From contig CAAFXG010000216.1 of NCBI GenBank assembly GCA_900766925.1, positions 1-64,000 of the forward strand: 64,000 bases of DNA, in the 5' to 3' direction. This DNA is from Lachnospiraceae bacterium. Its GTDB lineage: Bacteria; Bacillota; Clostridia; Lachnospirales; Lachnospiraceae. The position numbers and the translations under genes were made by a program. Position 1 is the first letter of the stretch. Every line of letters begins with the position of its first letter. The notes below the pieces were generated by a model. The model was given only the letters and a program-made list of their open reading frames with translations. It was not told the DNA's origin and searched no databases. This document shows, in pieces, positions 24,276-34,688 of the stretch.

Positions 24276-26951
24276 ATGAAAAAGGAAAAATTATACCAAA
24301 ACAAAAAATTAATGTTTTTTATTTTGTACACAGCAGTATGTGTATTATTGCTTTTATACTACAATGTAATATTTTCAAATTCAAATAAAGGATACGGATG
24401 GATAATCGATTCTTTACCAGTCCAGATGCCAATGTTTACATACCTAAGGAATTACACTAGACGAATACTTCATGCAATTTTTATTAACCATACATTTTCA
24501 ATTCCTTTTTTTGATTTTAATATTGGAATGGGTGGTGACAGTTTAACTTATTTATCAATGTGGTACTTGGAACCTATTTCTTTCCTAAGTACTTTTTTTA
24601 ATAATAATAGTATTGAGTGCTTATACGACATTCTTACATTAGTCCGTATATATTTAGTAGGGTTGAGTTTTGGTATTGTTTGCTTTTACTATAAAAAAGA
24701 TAATCCTATAATAGTAACAATTGGTTCATTACTTTACACATTCACAGGGTGGACATTCTTTTTTATAAGGCATCCTGTCTTTTTTGCAACCTTAATATAT
24801 TTTCCATTACTTGTAATAGGAATTGAAGAAATTTTTCGTGGTAAAAGAGGTTTGTTTTTTACCCTAATGATTTTCATATCAGCATGGACACACTATTACT
24901 TTCTATATATAAACACAATTTTTTTAATTATCTTTTTTATCGTCGAAAATGTGGAATATCTACATGAACATAATATGAAAAAATTCCTGTCAAATTTCTT
25001 TTCTGTTTGTTGGCGATATGTCCTTGGAATAGGGTTATCAATGTTTGTATTCCTTCCAAATATAATTACATTTTTAAATTCTAATAGAACATCTCCAATA
25101 ATTGAAACAGGTAGTTTATTTAAATTTGAGAAAGGATGGTTTTCAAGTCTTTTTATATATCTAATTGCTCCATTCAAAACCCCTGGTCATTGGTTGAATA
25201 ATGGTTTTATTCCGCTAGGAATTATTTGTGTACTAATTTGTTTTAGTCTAAAAAAGAAATTTACAAATATTAAAATATACACAATTATATGCATGATTAT
25301 GTTTACATTGCCAATATTTACATTTATACTTCATGGCTTTTCATCAATTCATTTTAGATGGAATTACATTGTAGGTTTTATATTTTCCATTTGTGTTGTA
25401 TTTATATTACATAATATAAATGAAATTAGTTATAAAAATTATATATATATTCCGATTATACTGTTTTTATATGTTGGTGCACTATTTATAAATAAGGAAC
25501 TTATTAACCAATATTCTATATGTGGATTTTTCTACCTAATTACCTATATATGTATTCTTTTATATTTAGGAAATAAATCAAAAAATCTGCTGTATTTTTC
25601 GTTGCTAATTGTTATATGCGCTAATATTTGTAGCAACATTAATTTTACATATGAACCTAAATACGGAAATTATATTTCCGAATTTGTAGATAAAGGTAAG
25701 TCTATAGACTTAATAACAAACACGTCTGCAAAAGCAACAACAACAATTAATGATACTGAATTTTATAGAACTGACTCAGCAAAAACCTCTGTATCAAACG
25801 AAAATTCCGCTATATTTTTATTAAACAAAGGAATTTCATGTTATGTAAATGTTATGGATAAACATTTAGTTGATTATTATCATGGATTAGAAAATGTAAA
25901 TACTCGTTTATTAGATACATTAAACAACGATAATCGTACAGTGTTAGAAGAACTTTCCAGTGTGAAATATTTTACAATATACGAAGGTGAAGAATCATAT
26001 GTGCCGTATGGATATACATATTATAGTGATGTATATGATGAAAATAACCGATTAATGAAAGTATATATTAATAAATATTATTTACCAATTGCTTATACCT
26101 ATTCATCCTACATGATAGAAGATACATATAACAATCTATCTTCTGTTGAAAAGCAAGATGCATTAATGCAAGCTGTAATTTTGAAGGATGATACTACAAA
26201 TATATCTAAACTTGATTTTAAAACTACTGTTTCACAATGTGACAATATTACCATAACAGGTTACGATTGTTCATATGATGCTAATACAAAAAAAGTAACA
26301 GTCACAAAAGGAGGTGGCTACTTAAATTTTTGCTTTGACAATAAAAAAAATTGTGAAACTTATTTGCGCCTTCAAAATTTAAATATTGATAATTTTTACA
26401 ATGCATATTGGACATTACGTGTATATAATGATACTGTAGACAAAAATTTTGAGATTCGTTCGAATTCTGCAACATATTCATATGGCTGTTACGATTACAT
26501 GATAAATCTAGGATATAGTGAGAAAGGAATAACATCGGTTAATCTTGCATTTCCGTTTGTAGGAGAATTTAGTCTTGATGATATACAAATATTATACTAT
26601 CCAATGAAAAGTTACAAAAAGAACGCTATGAAATTATCTGAGAATACTCTACAAAATGTAAAACAAATCACAAATGGTATTGAGGGAGATATAACCTTAA
26701 ATTCAAGTAAATACTTAGTTTTTAGTATTCCATACAGTAGTGGGTGGAGTGCTTATGTTGATGGAAAAAAAGTTGATTTAGACATCGCAAATATAACATA
26801 TATGGGTATGATGATTTCAAAAGGTAATCATCACGTTGTATTAAAATATGAAACTCCTGGTTTAAAAACCGGTATCATAATTAGCATTGTTTCATTATTG
26901 ATACTTATTTTTGTTACTATTATCCATAGGAGAAAAAAATCAAATGACTAA
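24276..26951 (+). CDS. YfhO-like large membrane protein, probable extracytoplasmic glycosyltransferase
   Basis: About 891 residues: a helix-rich N-terminal half and a C-terminal extracytoplasmic domain, ending in another helix and a basic tail. Features include FFDFNIGMGGDSLTY in the first outside loop, and YSSGWSAYVDGK near the C terminus, which is characteristic of the YfhO family. YfhO proteins transfer sugars from polyprenyl phosphate to teichoic-type polymers. ATG 24276 is preferred to TTG 24267, which nearly abuts the GAGGT RBS. Downstream of the GtrB-like and GtrA-like genes, it is the natural acceptor-specific transferase of the cassette. Confidence 0.75.
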   Translation: MKKEKLYQNKKLMFFILYTAVCVLLLLYYNVIFSNSNKGYGWIIDSLPVQMPMFTYLRNYTRRILHAIFINHTFSIPFFDFNIGMGGDSLTYLSMWYLEPISFLSTFFNNNSIECLYDILTLVRIYLVGLSFGIVCFYYKKDNPIIVTIGSLLYTFTGWTFFFIRHPVFFATLIYFPLLVIGIEEIFRGKRGLFFTLMIFISAWTHYYFLYINTIFLIIFFIVENVEYLHEHNMKKFLSNFFSVCWRYVLGIGLSMFVFLPNIITFLNSNRTSPIIETGSLFKFEKGWFSSLFIYLIAPFKTPGHWLNNGFIPLGIICVLICFSLKKKFTNIKIYTIICMIMFTLPIFTFILHGFSSIHFRWNYIVGFIFSICVVFILHNINEISYKNYIYIPIILFLYVGALFINKELINQYSICGFFYLITYICILLYLGNKSKNLLYFSLLIVICANICSNINFTYEPKYGNYISEFVDKGKSIDLITNTSAKATTTINDTEFYRTDSAKTSVSNENSAIFLLNKGISCYVNVMDKHLVDYYHGLENVNTRLLDTLNNDNRTVLEELSSVKYFTIYEGEESYVPYGYTYYSDVYDENNRLMKVYINKYYLPIAYTYSSYMIEDTYNNLSSVEKQDALMQAVILKDDTTNISKLDFKTTVSQCDNITITGYDCSYDANTKKVTVTKGGGYLNFCFDNKKNCETYLRLQNLNIDNFYNAYWTLRVYNDTVDKNFEIRSNSATYSYGCYDYMINLGYSEKGITSVNLAFPFVGEFSLDDIQILYYPMKSYKKNAMKLSENTLQNVKQITNGIEGDITLNSSKYLVFSIPYSSGWSAYVDGKKVDLDIANITYMGMMISKGNHHVVLKYETPGLKTGIIISIVSLLILIFVTIIHRRKKSND

Positions 26952-28158
26952 ACATTATCTAATAGCACAATCCGGAGGACCAACAGCTGCAATAAATGCT
27001 TCTTTAGTTGGCATAATTAAAGGAATCAAAGAAAATATAAAAGACTACAAAATAATAGGAGCGATACACGGAATACAAGGTGTATTACGTTCTGAATATA
27101 CTGATTTAACACTTCTTACTAATACTGCACTTGAAAAAATCAGCATTACACCGGCTATGATACTTGGTTCATGTAGATTTAAGCTACCTGATTATAATGT
27201 TGATTCCACAAATTACTCAACAATTTTTAAAGAATTAAGCAAAAACAATATTGATACATTTTTTTATATTGGTGGTAATGATTCCATGGATACCGTTGAT
27301 AAGTTATCAAAATATGCGCAAAGTATTAACAGTCCAATTAAAATCGTTGGAGTGCCTAAAACAATAGATAATGATTTATTATTTACAGATCATACCCCCG
27401 GTTTTGGCTCTGCTGCAAAATATATTGCTAATACAATACAGGAAATATACTATGATACTTACATATATGATTTAAAAAGTGTAACTATTGTTGAAATAAT
27501 GGGCCGTGACGCTGGTTGGCTTACTGCAGCTTCGGTATTAGCTCGTAAGCCAAAAATTCCTGCCCCACATTTAATATATTTACCAGAAATTCCATTTGAT
27601 GAAGAAAAATTTATATTAGATATACAAGAACAAATAAAAAAATATGACAATATAGTTGTCGCTGTATCGGAAGGTATCCGTGACAAATCAGGCAATTTAT
27701 ATTGTTCTACAAATGCATATAATGATAAATTCGGACATGCTCAATTAGGAGGTGTAGGAAAGAAACTAGAATATCTTGTAAAGGCTACACTGGGAATCAA
27801 AGTTCGTTCAATAGAATTAAATATTTTACAACGCTGCGCCGGACATATTGCAGCTTATACTGATTTGAAAGAAGCTATTGACCTTGGTAGAAATGCAGTT
27901 ATCCATTCAAACGAAGGAAATACAGGCTTTATGCCAATTATAGTCAGACATCATTCCGATGAATATCTCTACACAATAAAATTTGTAGATGTAAAAGATG
28001 TTGCTAATAAAATAAAATCCGTACCAATAGATTGGATATCCTCAGATAAAAATGATGTGACAGGTGAAATGGTAAACTATCTACTTCCATTGGTTGATGG
28101 CGAAATAATACTACAATATTCTAATGGAATCGCTGAATATTATCAACCATTATTCTAA
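26944..28158 (+). CDS. PPi-dependent 6-phosphofructokinase family enzyme
   Basis: A 404-residue phosphofructokinase-fold protein: AQSGGPTAAINASL, YIGGNDSMDT, the PPi-type motif GVPKTIDNDL, EIMGRDAGWLTAAS and LGGVGKKLE. PKTIDND in place of PGTIDND marks pyrophosphate use. A glycolytic enzyme inside a decoration operon is odd. PPi-PFKs can also phosphorylate sedoheptulose-7-phosphate, the substrate of GmhA, so a role in heptose precursor balance is plausible but unproven. ATG 26944 sits behind AGGAG and overlaps the previous gene by eight bases. Confidence 0.85.
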   Translation: MTKHYLIAQSGGPTAAINASLVGIIKGIKENIKDYKIIGAIHGIQGVLRSEYTDLTLLTNTALEKISITPAMILGSCRFKLPDYNVDSTNYSTIFKELSKNNIDTFFYIGGNDSMDTVDKLSKYAQSINSPIKIVGVPKTIDNDLLFTDHTPGFGSAAKYIANTIQEIYYDTYIYDLKSVTIVEIMGRDAGWLTAASVLARKPKIPAPHLIYLPEIPFDEEKFILDIQEQIKKYDNIVVAVSEGIRDKSGNLYCSTNAYNDKFGHAQLGGVGKKLEYLVKATLGIKVRSIELNILQRCAGHIAAYTDLKEAIDLGRNAVIHSNEGNTGFMPIIVRHHSDEYLYTIKFVDVKDVANKIKSVPIDWISSDKNDVTGEMVNYLLPLVDGEIILQYSNGIAEYYQPLF

Positions 28159-28175
28159 TAACTATAGGTGATACT

Positions 28176-30035
28176 ATGTATAAATCATTAATTCTTTGCA
28201 TATTTACAATTTTAATAATACCACTAATTGCTTTAATATTACTCAGAAAGAACTATAGTATAAGGCAGTTATTCATAGGGACCTTGATTTCTGTTATTTT
28301 AAGTGCCTTACCGGTTAAGTTTGTAATGACAACAACGTTTTTTACCGATGAGGTCACTATTACTGCAAAAACAAATAGTGAAAGAAAAAACGTATTACTG
28401 ACAAATATATTGGCTAATGATTGGTCAAATACAATACCTACACCTATAAAAGGACAGTGGGTTTGGTCAGATAATGCTTATCTATGGAATACTGATATTT
28501 CTAATGAGATGTCGAATTTAACCAAATCAATAACCTTCAACATTCCAGTGGGAACAAACAGAAAACTTGTGTTTAAATCCGGCAAAGAACAAGGCAGCGT
28601 TGTTGTATACTATAATTCTAATAAAGAAAAGTATTCTTTATACACTGAAACTGACTCAACAAAAGAGATTAAACTACCTGATTCAGATAGAATTGTTTCA
28701 ATAAAGGATAAATTATTTAGGCCTTTTCTTTTAGCTCTTTTTGAATGCGTTTTGTTGTCAACAGTTTTTTTAACTATCAAAATCCTATCAAAAACGCATA
28801 TAATAGAATATATATTGACTTGTAAATATGAACTATTCACCTTCAGCATGTGTCTAATTCAAATCATTCGATTAGGGTGGTTTCCCAAAAATTATAATTA
28901 TCCTACTTCATACTATTTTATGAATTATGAAGATGGGTTTGGGGCAAGGAAGATACTTGGGTCAACTCTATACGCCCTTGCAGGACCATATATTGATAAT
29001 ACTGTCTTAGCAAAAATAAAATTATTCTTACTTATAATATTTTATTTTACTAGTAGTATTATGATAGTTAGATTTGTAAAGAAATTAAGTTGCAAGTACT
29101 TAGGTGTTTTTTTCGTACTACTATATCTATATCTACCTTCAACTTTTATTCAAATTACTGACAATTTAAGAATTGACTTTTTTTTAATTATTTTATTCTT
29201 AATTGCAATATACTTCATTAATATAAATAAAGGCATACTATTTATTCCAATAATTTGTATTTTATTAATGCTTAACAACGAGTCAAGCTGTACTTTTTTT
29301 ATTGCTCCTATTGTAATGCTTTTGTTTTTTGAGTGGTTTTATCATAAAGATATAAAATATTTACTATCTACAATTAGCTCATCTATTTTTACATGTATAC
29401 TTGGAATTTATTTTTTAGTCAATGGAAAGAGAGGTGCAATGACTCCTCAAGAAGCTTATTATCATAATATTTTACACACCAACGCAAATATATCAGCTAG
29501 GGCTTTTTCCGCAGAAGACCTCTCTATTACAGACCATTTATATGACAATAAAATGTATTTAGGAAGTCAAATTTATGATAAGTATAATTTTCTTTGTCAA
29601 TCAATTGTTTATTTTATTATGTTAATTCCAGTTGTTATCCTATTTATTATTTTGTGGAAAGCCTTATATTGTAAAATAAAACAGAATTTAATGTTAAGAT
29701 ACGTAAATCTGGCTGTATATAAGTTTTTATTTACTTTAATTATATTATCAAACATATCAGGAATTAGCTGTATGCTGTTAGGTGTAGATTATGTTAGATT
29801 TTCTTGTTTTTGTATGATTAGCTCCATTTCAGTTATTATTACATTAATAAATATAGAACATGTCAATATATCCATCTATGATTTAAGACTTTTTGAAGAG
29901 ACTAATGATCAAATACCAATATACCCTCTTTTAGTAATTATCTACCTTACTTTTTGGGGTGAGGTTGGAGTTTGGACACCGAACACACCAATAGTATATA
30001 AAACTGTTGATTTTTTTAATTCATTGAAAGGGTAA
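28176..30035 (+). CDS. Multi-spanning membrane protein of unknown function
   Basis: About 619 residues. Two helices at the N terminus lead to an extracytoplasmic domain (about 50-185, probably beta-rich, with GQWVWSDNAYLWN), followed by a dozen or so further helices. No family is recognised. The layout resembles membrane glycosyltransferases or polymerases of surface-polymer operons. It follows the PFK gene by 17 bases and is translationally close to the small membrane-anchored protein after it. Confidence 0.5.
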   Translation: MYKSLILCIFTILIIPLIALILLRKNYSIRQLFIGTLISVILSALPVKFVMTTTFFTDEVTITAKTNSERKNVLLTNILANDWSNTIPTPIKGQWVWSDNAYLWNTDISNEMSNLTKSITFNIPVGTNRKLVFKSGKEQGSVVVYYNSNKEKYSLYTETDSTKEIKLPDSDRIVSIKDKLFRPFLLALFECVLLSTVFLTIKILSKTHIIEYILTCKYELFTFSMCLIQIIRLGWFPKNYNYPTSYYFMNYEDGFGARKILGSTLYALAGPYIDNTVLAKIKLFLLIIFYFTSSIMIVRFVKKLSCKYLGVFFVLLYLYLPSTFIQITDNLRIDFFLIILFLIAIYFININKGILFIPIICILLMLNNESSCTFFIAPIVMLLFFEWFYHKDIKYLLSTISSSIFTCILGIYFLVNGKRGAMTPQEAYYHNILHTNANISARAFSAEDLSITDHLYDNKMYLGSQIYDKYNFLCQSIVYFIMLIPVVILFIILWKALYCKIKQNLMLRYVNLAVYKFLFTLIILSNISGISCMLLGVDYVRFSCFCMISSISVIITLINIEHVNISIYDLRLFEETNDQIPIYPLLVIIYLTFWGEVGVWTPNTPIVYKTVDFFNSLKG

Positions 30036-30039
30036 AAGC

Positions 30040-30567
30040 ATGAAGAAAACAAAAATTGTAATATTATTTGTATGCATAAATCTAGCATCTGCTATTGGAC
30101 TATTTTATTTAATTGACACAAAACAGAATTGCAGTTATGTGAAGCTGATCCATAATATTAATTATACAGATATTAAAGAAGTCTCTGATATGGATATTTA
30201 CAGATATGATTTGGAACATATTGAATATATTTCAAACACAGATAGTGAAACCAGTGAAGAATTCCCAGATTATTTCAGTCTTATATATATATCAGGCTGG
30301 GAAGCATCTCTTATTAACAATTCATATATAGGAGAAGCTGTTGGTATTTTTTTACATTCTGAAAATAATAATTATTATATTGAAACATATAAGCAAAAAC
30401 GCAACGATTTGGCTAAATTTGACAATAAAGATATAGAACCAGGTTTTTTCACTTATGTGGTTCCTAGTTCTATATGTCCTGATACATATCAAATTGGAAT
30501 TATAATTAAAAGTAATAATATAAAAAAGGTAATATGGACACCACAATCAATTACTATACATACCTAG
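30040..30567 (+). CDS. Small membrane-anchored extracytoplasmic protein, unknown
   Basis: A 175-residue protein with a single N-terminal hydrophobic helix (about 5-25), then an outside domain of about 150 residues with YISGWEASLINNS and a C-terminal beta-rich stretch. No family is recognised. It starts four bases after the previous stop and is the last gene of the rightward cassette. Its 3' end overlaps the 3' end of the converging flippase gene by 14 bases. Confidence 0.5.
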   Translation: MKKTKIVILFVCINLASAIGLFYLIDTKQNCSYVKLIHNINYTDIKEVSDMDIYRYDLEHIEYISNTDSETSEEFPDYFSLIYISGWEASLINNSYIGEAVGIFLHSENNNYYIETYKQKRNDLAKFDNKDIEPGFFTYVVPSSICPDTYQIGIIIKSNNIKKVIWTPQSITIHT

Positions 30568-31819
30568 AATCCCTTTCCCTAATCCCACCAACAAGCGGAA
30601 TAACAAATATCAAACATAACAGCAACATTAATACCATATATAATGTTGCAGCTCCCATAATCTCATATCTTTTTACAAATATAGGTGATAGGAAATAGGC
30701 TGTTACTGCAACCACAGCATACCCGACAGCTAAGAATTTCTGTCGTCTCATAATTGTAATTATAGTAACCATAAGACCGGATAATGCCAAGAATCCGCCT
30801 CCAAGCAACAACACCAATAATTCATTTTTGAACCCATTCAAATCCGTATTATACATAATAGAAAGAACCGGTATGCCAAGCAAAAACGCTCCTATCTCAC
30901 ACACAACAGTTATTGCAATAACAATTAACAGCTGCTTAAACATAAGCTTTTTAAACTTTTTAAGCTCTCCCTCATTCCATAATACAGACATATTAGCAAT
31001 AATAGGATTAAATATAAATCCATTTAACAGACCAATAACAAACACCGGCATTGCAATAAAACCGTAACATGCCTGCAGCTCATCTGTGAGAATACTATCG
31101 ATGGAATACTTAGGTGCATTTCCAATATAGTACGCTAAAAACGTACCCAAAAACAAAGGAAAACACGTCTTTAACAGTGCCCAAACTTTATCATATCTTA
31201 TCTTCTGTTTCGGTACATCGAAAGATGAATATGTAACATAAATCAGTATTACACAAATTATTGCGGTTGTAACTGTTGCGATGATAAGAGCAGGAAGCAA
31301 TGCCCTGAATATAAATAAACAAACTGCAAATATTACTATCATTGTTGCCATTCTGATAGTCATACATTTTCCTGCAATATCCAACCTGTTATTCTGTTGA
31401 TACAATCCATAATAAGCATCCTCTAACGCATCCACAAGCTTAAACAGACACATCCATACAATGCACCATGTTTTATTATCCGAATAATTATTAGAACGAC
31501 TTGCATAAACTATATACAATATTGCCGATACCATCATAACAAAACTTGTAATCAATCTTGCAAAGTTATATTCCTGAAAAGAAAACTGTTTTTTTACATC
31601 TGATACCTGAAAGTTTCTAACACCGTATTTACCAATAAACATAAACAAATTGGCATTGGCATAAGCAATAGTAAAAATACCCGCTTCATCCAGACTTGCC
31701 GTACGTGTAAGAATCATCAGCATAATAACTGACTGGAATGCATTCAACATGCTTCCTGCCATGTTCCACACAAAACTATCCTTATCAATATTATTGGATT
31801 GTGTCAAAAAACACTTCAA
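30554..31819 (-). CDS. Wzx-like polysaccharide flippase (MOP superfamily)
   Basis: A 421-residue membrane protein with about 12 helices. The N terminus (DSFVWNMAGSMLNAFQSVIMLMILTR) is typical of O-antigen/capsule flippases, followed by DEAGIFTIAYANANLF. Wzx proteins move lipid-linked repeat units across the membrane. The start is TTG at 31819, supported by AGGAGG eight bases upstream and no better ATG. It is the last gene of the long leftward backbone cluster. Its end overlaps the end of the converging cassette. Confidence 0.8.
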   Translation of the reverse strand: MKCFLTQSNNIDKDSFVWNMAGSMLNAFQSVIMLMILTRTASLDEAGIFTIAYANANLFMFIGKYGVRNFQVSDVKKQFSFQEYNFARLITSFVMMVSAILYIVYASRSNNYSDNKTWCIVWMCLFKLVDALEDAYYGLYQQNNRLDIAGKCMTIRMATMIVIFAVCLFIFRALLPALIIATVTTAIICVILIYVTYSSFDVPKQKIRYDKVWALLKTCFPLFLGTFLAYYIGNAPKYSIDSILTDELQACYGFIAMPVFVIGLLNGFIFNPIIANMSVLWNEGELKKFKKLMFKQLLIVIAITVVCEIGAFLLGIPVLSIMYNTDLNGFKNELLVLLLGGGFLALSGLMVTIITIMRRQKFLAVGYAVVAVTAYFLSPIFVKRYEIMGAATLYMVLMLLLCLIFVIPLVGGIRERDSRYV

Positions 31820-31836
31820 AACAATTGCCTCCTACG

Positions 31837-34629
31837 TCATTTACATTCAACCTTTACAACCTGCTCGTCTGTGATATCCAAGTAAGATTTATTTTTATCT
31901 ACTTCGCTGTCATAAACAAATTTATACACATATAAATATTTATCCACCTTATCAATCTGTTCAAAACCTACTACATCATAATTTTCTTTTAGGTATCTGT
32001 AGAATGTTCCAAATGCCGAATTATCCTTAATTTTAGCATCTTTACCAGCATTTGTATTTATCATAAAATATACATGTTCATCCTCAAACACTCCACAATC
32101 CATTTTATCAATTCCATTCTTTGCAAGCTGCTCTTTATATAAGTTTGAGTTATATCCATTATCACCCCATCTAATCAAATTTGTCGGATGATTTTTTCCA
32201 TCATAATTCCAAGGTGATTGACTTCTTATAGCAAATACAGTTGTAATATACGTATTTTCAGGATTACTGATCACATATTCATATGCCGACTGTTCTCTTG
32301 CCCTATAATAACTCATTTTATATTTTCTGTTAATGTCAAATGAATATTCAATAGATGGCACCAGACAAGCCACAAACATAATAGCAATAACAAATTTTAT
32401 AATATCTGATTTGCTTTCAATTATCTTATTACTTTTAAAAGATATAATAATGTTTATCAAAAAAGCAGGCAACAGCAGAATTATTACACTTCTATATAGT
32501 ATTCTACCGGTAAATATTTGATATAATATCAACAATAAGGTTCCCATATTATTAAATAGTGCAAATAGTGAACATACATTAAATCGTGAACCAGCAAGCG
32601 ACATGAGTAGAATAATTATTGATACTACCCATAATATCATTATTGCATAATTACCCCTATCTGACAGAAATTTTGAATCAAACAACTCCTTTGACATCTT
32701 TCTATATTCAATATTATCAAGTATTGTTTCAATATTTTCCGTATTTACCTCGTCGGGCATAAAACAGTATTCATGAATTAGAATATAAACATCCTTCGTC
32801 CATCCAACCTGCTTATATATTTCCTCATTTTCCTCATAAGTATCATGTGTAAAATCAATATATGATATAGGAAGTCCGCCTTTTTCCCAATATTCCTTTC
32901 CCAACACCTTGCTCTTTATACTATTAGTCGTGACATTAGTGATACCTACTATCGAAGCAATAACAACGCACCCGGCTACAAAGTGAAGAATAATTTTCTT
33001 TATATCCCATTTTCTATTAACGAGCATGTATAAATAAGCCATTAAAATATAGCATGCATAGGCATAGCCCGTTTGTGACCTGTGGATTATTATCAGGAAA
33101 AATCCTACTATGGAAGCAATAATAACCTTTCTTTGCTGCTTTTCATCACAATAATCTCCGGAATAAAACATCATACATACGATTCCCGAACCCAAAATTG
33201 CAGGAGCAATAGTAAACGCAATATTGGCAATATTGTATAATATAAAGCCAACACAAATTAATGATATCAAAAGCATCGGTTTTCTTAATCCATATCCTTT
33301 TTTCTGTGAATACTTTAACAATCCTAGGAATATAAGAAACAAGCCCACAATCAGAATCAAATGACTATATACATACCACCATTGTATTTGTGGCAATATC
33401 TTATACATAAATGAAATAGTATAGCTTAAAATAGGGTTAATACATAAAGCCACAGGGTACGGTGAACCTGTCAGGTCTCCATTCATAGTTGCCTGATAAT
33501 ATCCATCATCAACTGACATATACCCCATCTCCGACGTAAGTATGGCAATCACATAGCTCACAATAACAGGTATTATCGCAAGTATACATGTACCCTTGCC
33601 GGAGTTATATAATTTGTTGATTATTTTATAATCTGCAAAATTCTTTACAAACTCGATTATAAGAACCACACAAAAAGCCGCAACAAATAAAAATACTGCA
33701 AGACGCTTTCTGCCATATACTATGTCCTTTATTTCATGCCAATTGCTTTTGTAGATGTATTGATATACAAAACTAGTTATCATCAGAAAACTTACCCATC
33801 GTTTTCCGATAAAATCAAGAACCACATTTAATATCGGTACCTTGCATACGGTAAGATACGCAATCAAAATAAAGAGGGTTCCTACAATAGCCTCATTTAC
33901 ATATGAAATCTTTACTGAATTGTTCAGATATCCGATGAGCAAAGAAAATACTATCGCTACAAAAACCACAGATATCCGGCGTAGGATGCGACCCTTTTCC
34001 TGGCCGGAAATATAATTTTCTATCCTGCCAAACACATCATATTCCGCAAAAGTCACGCCGATTGCAGCCGAGAATATATAACAGATTAATTTATTGGAAA
34101 CTGTCTCCTGAAGAATTATATATGGTAAAAAAGCGCTAACAGCAAGGATTACTGATGGTCCCGGCTTCTTCATAACAAGCACTACCAACGGTGTCACAAA
34201 TATCAGTATAGCTGCATAGCCAATAAACCACCATGAATTTGCATACCACTTCACTCCGGCAAATGCAGCTACTCCACCCGCATTACTCAGTACACCGACA
34301 ATCTGGTCTACTAGCTTATCTCCCCATACTGTGGCAATGTTATTGTCCAGGAACAAAACGTATGTAATAAACAAGCACACAATAAGAGCAGCTGCAACCT
34401 GTTTAACAAAATCGATATAGTATCGCAGGCTCACACCATACTTCGAATTACCCTCGCTGCTTTCTCCATCAGAATCAGCTTTGTTAATCATAACCGCAAC
34501 ATCATACGCAAGCAGAACCATAAGCATAGGAAAACAAGCATGATATAGTATAACGTTTCCGTTGCCACCCATCACCATGCATAATATAAACAACAAATAT
34601 GAAATTGATTTTAATATGTTATTATTCAT
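31837..34629 (-). CDS. Large membrane protein: acyltransferase-like N-terminal half, GT-C-like C-terminal half
   Basis: A 930-residue polytopic protein. The first ~340 residues follow the pattern of acyltransferase-3 proteins; the NSWWFIGYAAILIFVTPLV stretch parallels NNWWYMSVAFVFILITPLL in the adjacent acyltransferase gene. The expected catalytic His near the N terminus is not obvious, so this half may be inactive. From about 350 a second helix-rich block begins with a DDGYYQATMNGDLTG loop, as in GT-C glycosyltransferases, and ends in an extracytoplasmic region. I infer a fused transferase working on the exported glycan. RBS AGGAG is present. Confidence 0.5.
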   Translation of the reverse strand: MNNNILKSISYLLFILCMVMGGNGNVILYHACFPMLMVLLAYDVAVMINKADSDGESSEGNSKYGVSLRYYIDFVKQVAAALIVCLFITYVLFLDNNIATVWGDKLVDQIVGVLSNAGGVAAFAGVKWYANSWWFIGYAAILIFVTPLVVLVMKKPGPSVILAVSAFLPYIILQETVSNKLICYIFSAAIGVTFAEYDVFGRIENYISGQEKGRILRRISVVFVAIVFSLLIGYLNNSVKISYVNEAIVGTLFILIAYLTVCKVPILNVVLDFIGKRWVSFLMITSFVYQYIYKSNWHEIKDIVYGRKRLAVFLFVAAFCVVLIIEFVKNFADYKIINKLYNSGKGTCILAIIPVIVSYVIAILTSEMGYMSVDDGYYQATMNGDLTGSPYPVALCINPILSYTISFMYKILPQIQWWYVYSHLILIVGLFLIFLGLLKYSQKKGYGLRKPMLLISLICVGFILYNIANIAFTIAPAILGSGIVCMMFYSGDYCDEKQQRKVIIASIVGFFLIIIHRSQTGYAYACYILMAYLYMLVNRKWDIKKIILHFVAGCVVIASIVGITNVTTNSIKSKVLGKEYWEKGGLPISYIDFTHDTYEENEEIYKQVGWTKDVYILIHEYCFMPDEVNTENIETILDNIEYRKMSKELFDSKFLSDRGNYAIMILWVVSIIILLMSLAGSRFNVCSLFALFNNMGTLLLILYQIFTGRILYRSVIILLLPAFLINIIISFKSNKIIESKSDIIKFVIAIMFVACLVPSIEYSFDINRKYKMSYYRAREQSAYEYVISNPENTYITTVFAIRSQSPWNYDGKNHPTNLIRWGDNGYNSNLYKEQLAKNGIDKMDCGVFEDEHVYFMINTNAGKDAKIKDNSAFGTFYRYLKENYDVVGFEQIDKVDKYLYVYKFVYDSEVDKNKSYLDITDEQVVKVECK

Positions 34630-34688
34630 AACTATTCTCCTATTTCTTCTGCGATGTCCGGAAGGTTCTATAATCTATACAGTTATCC

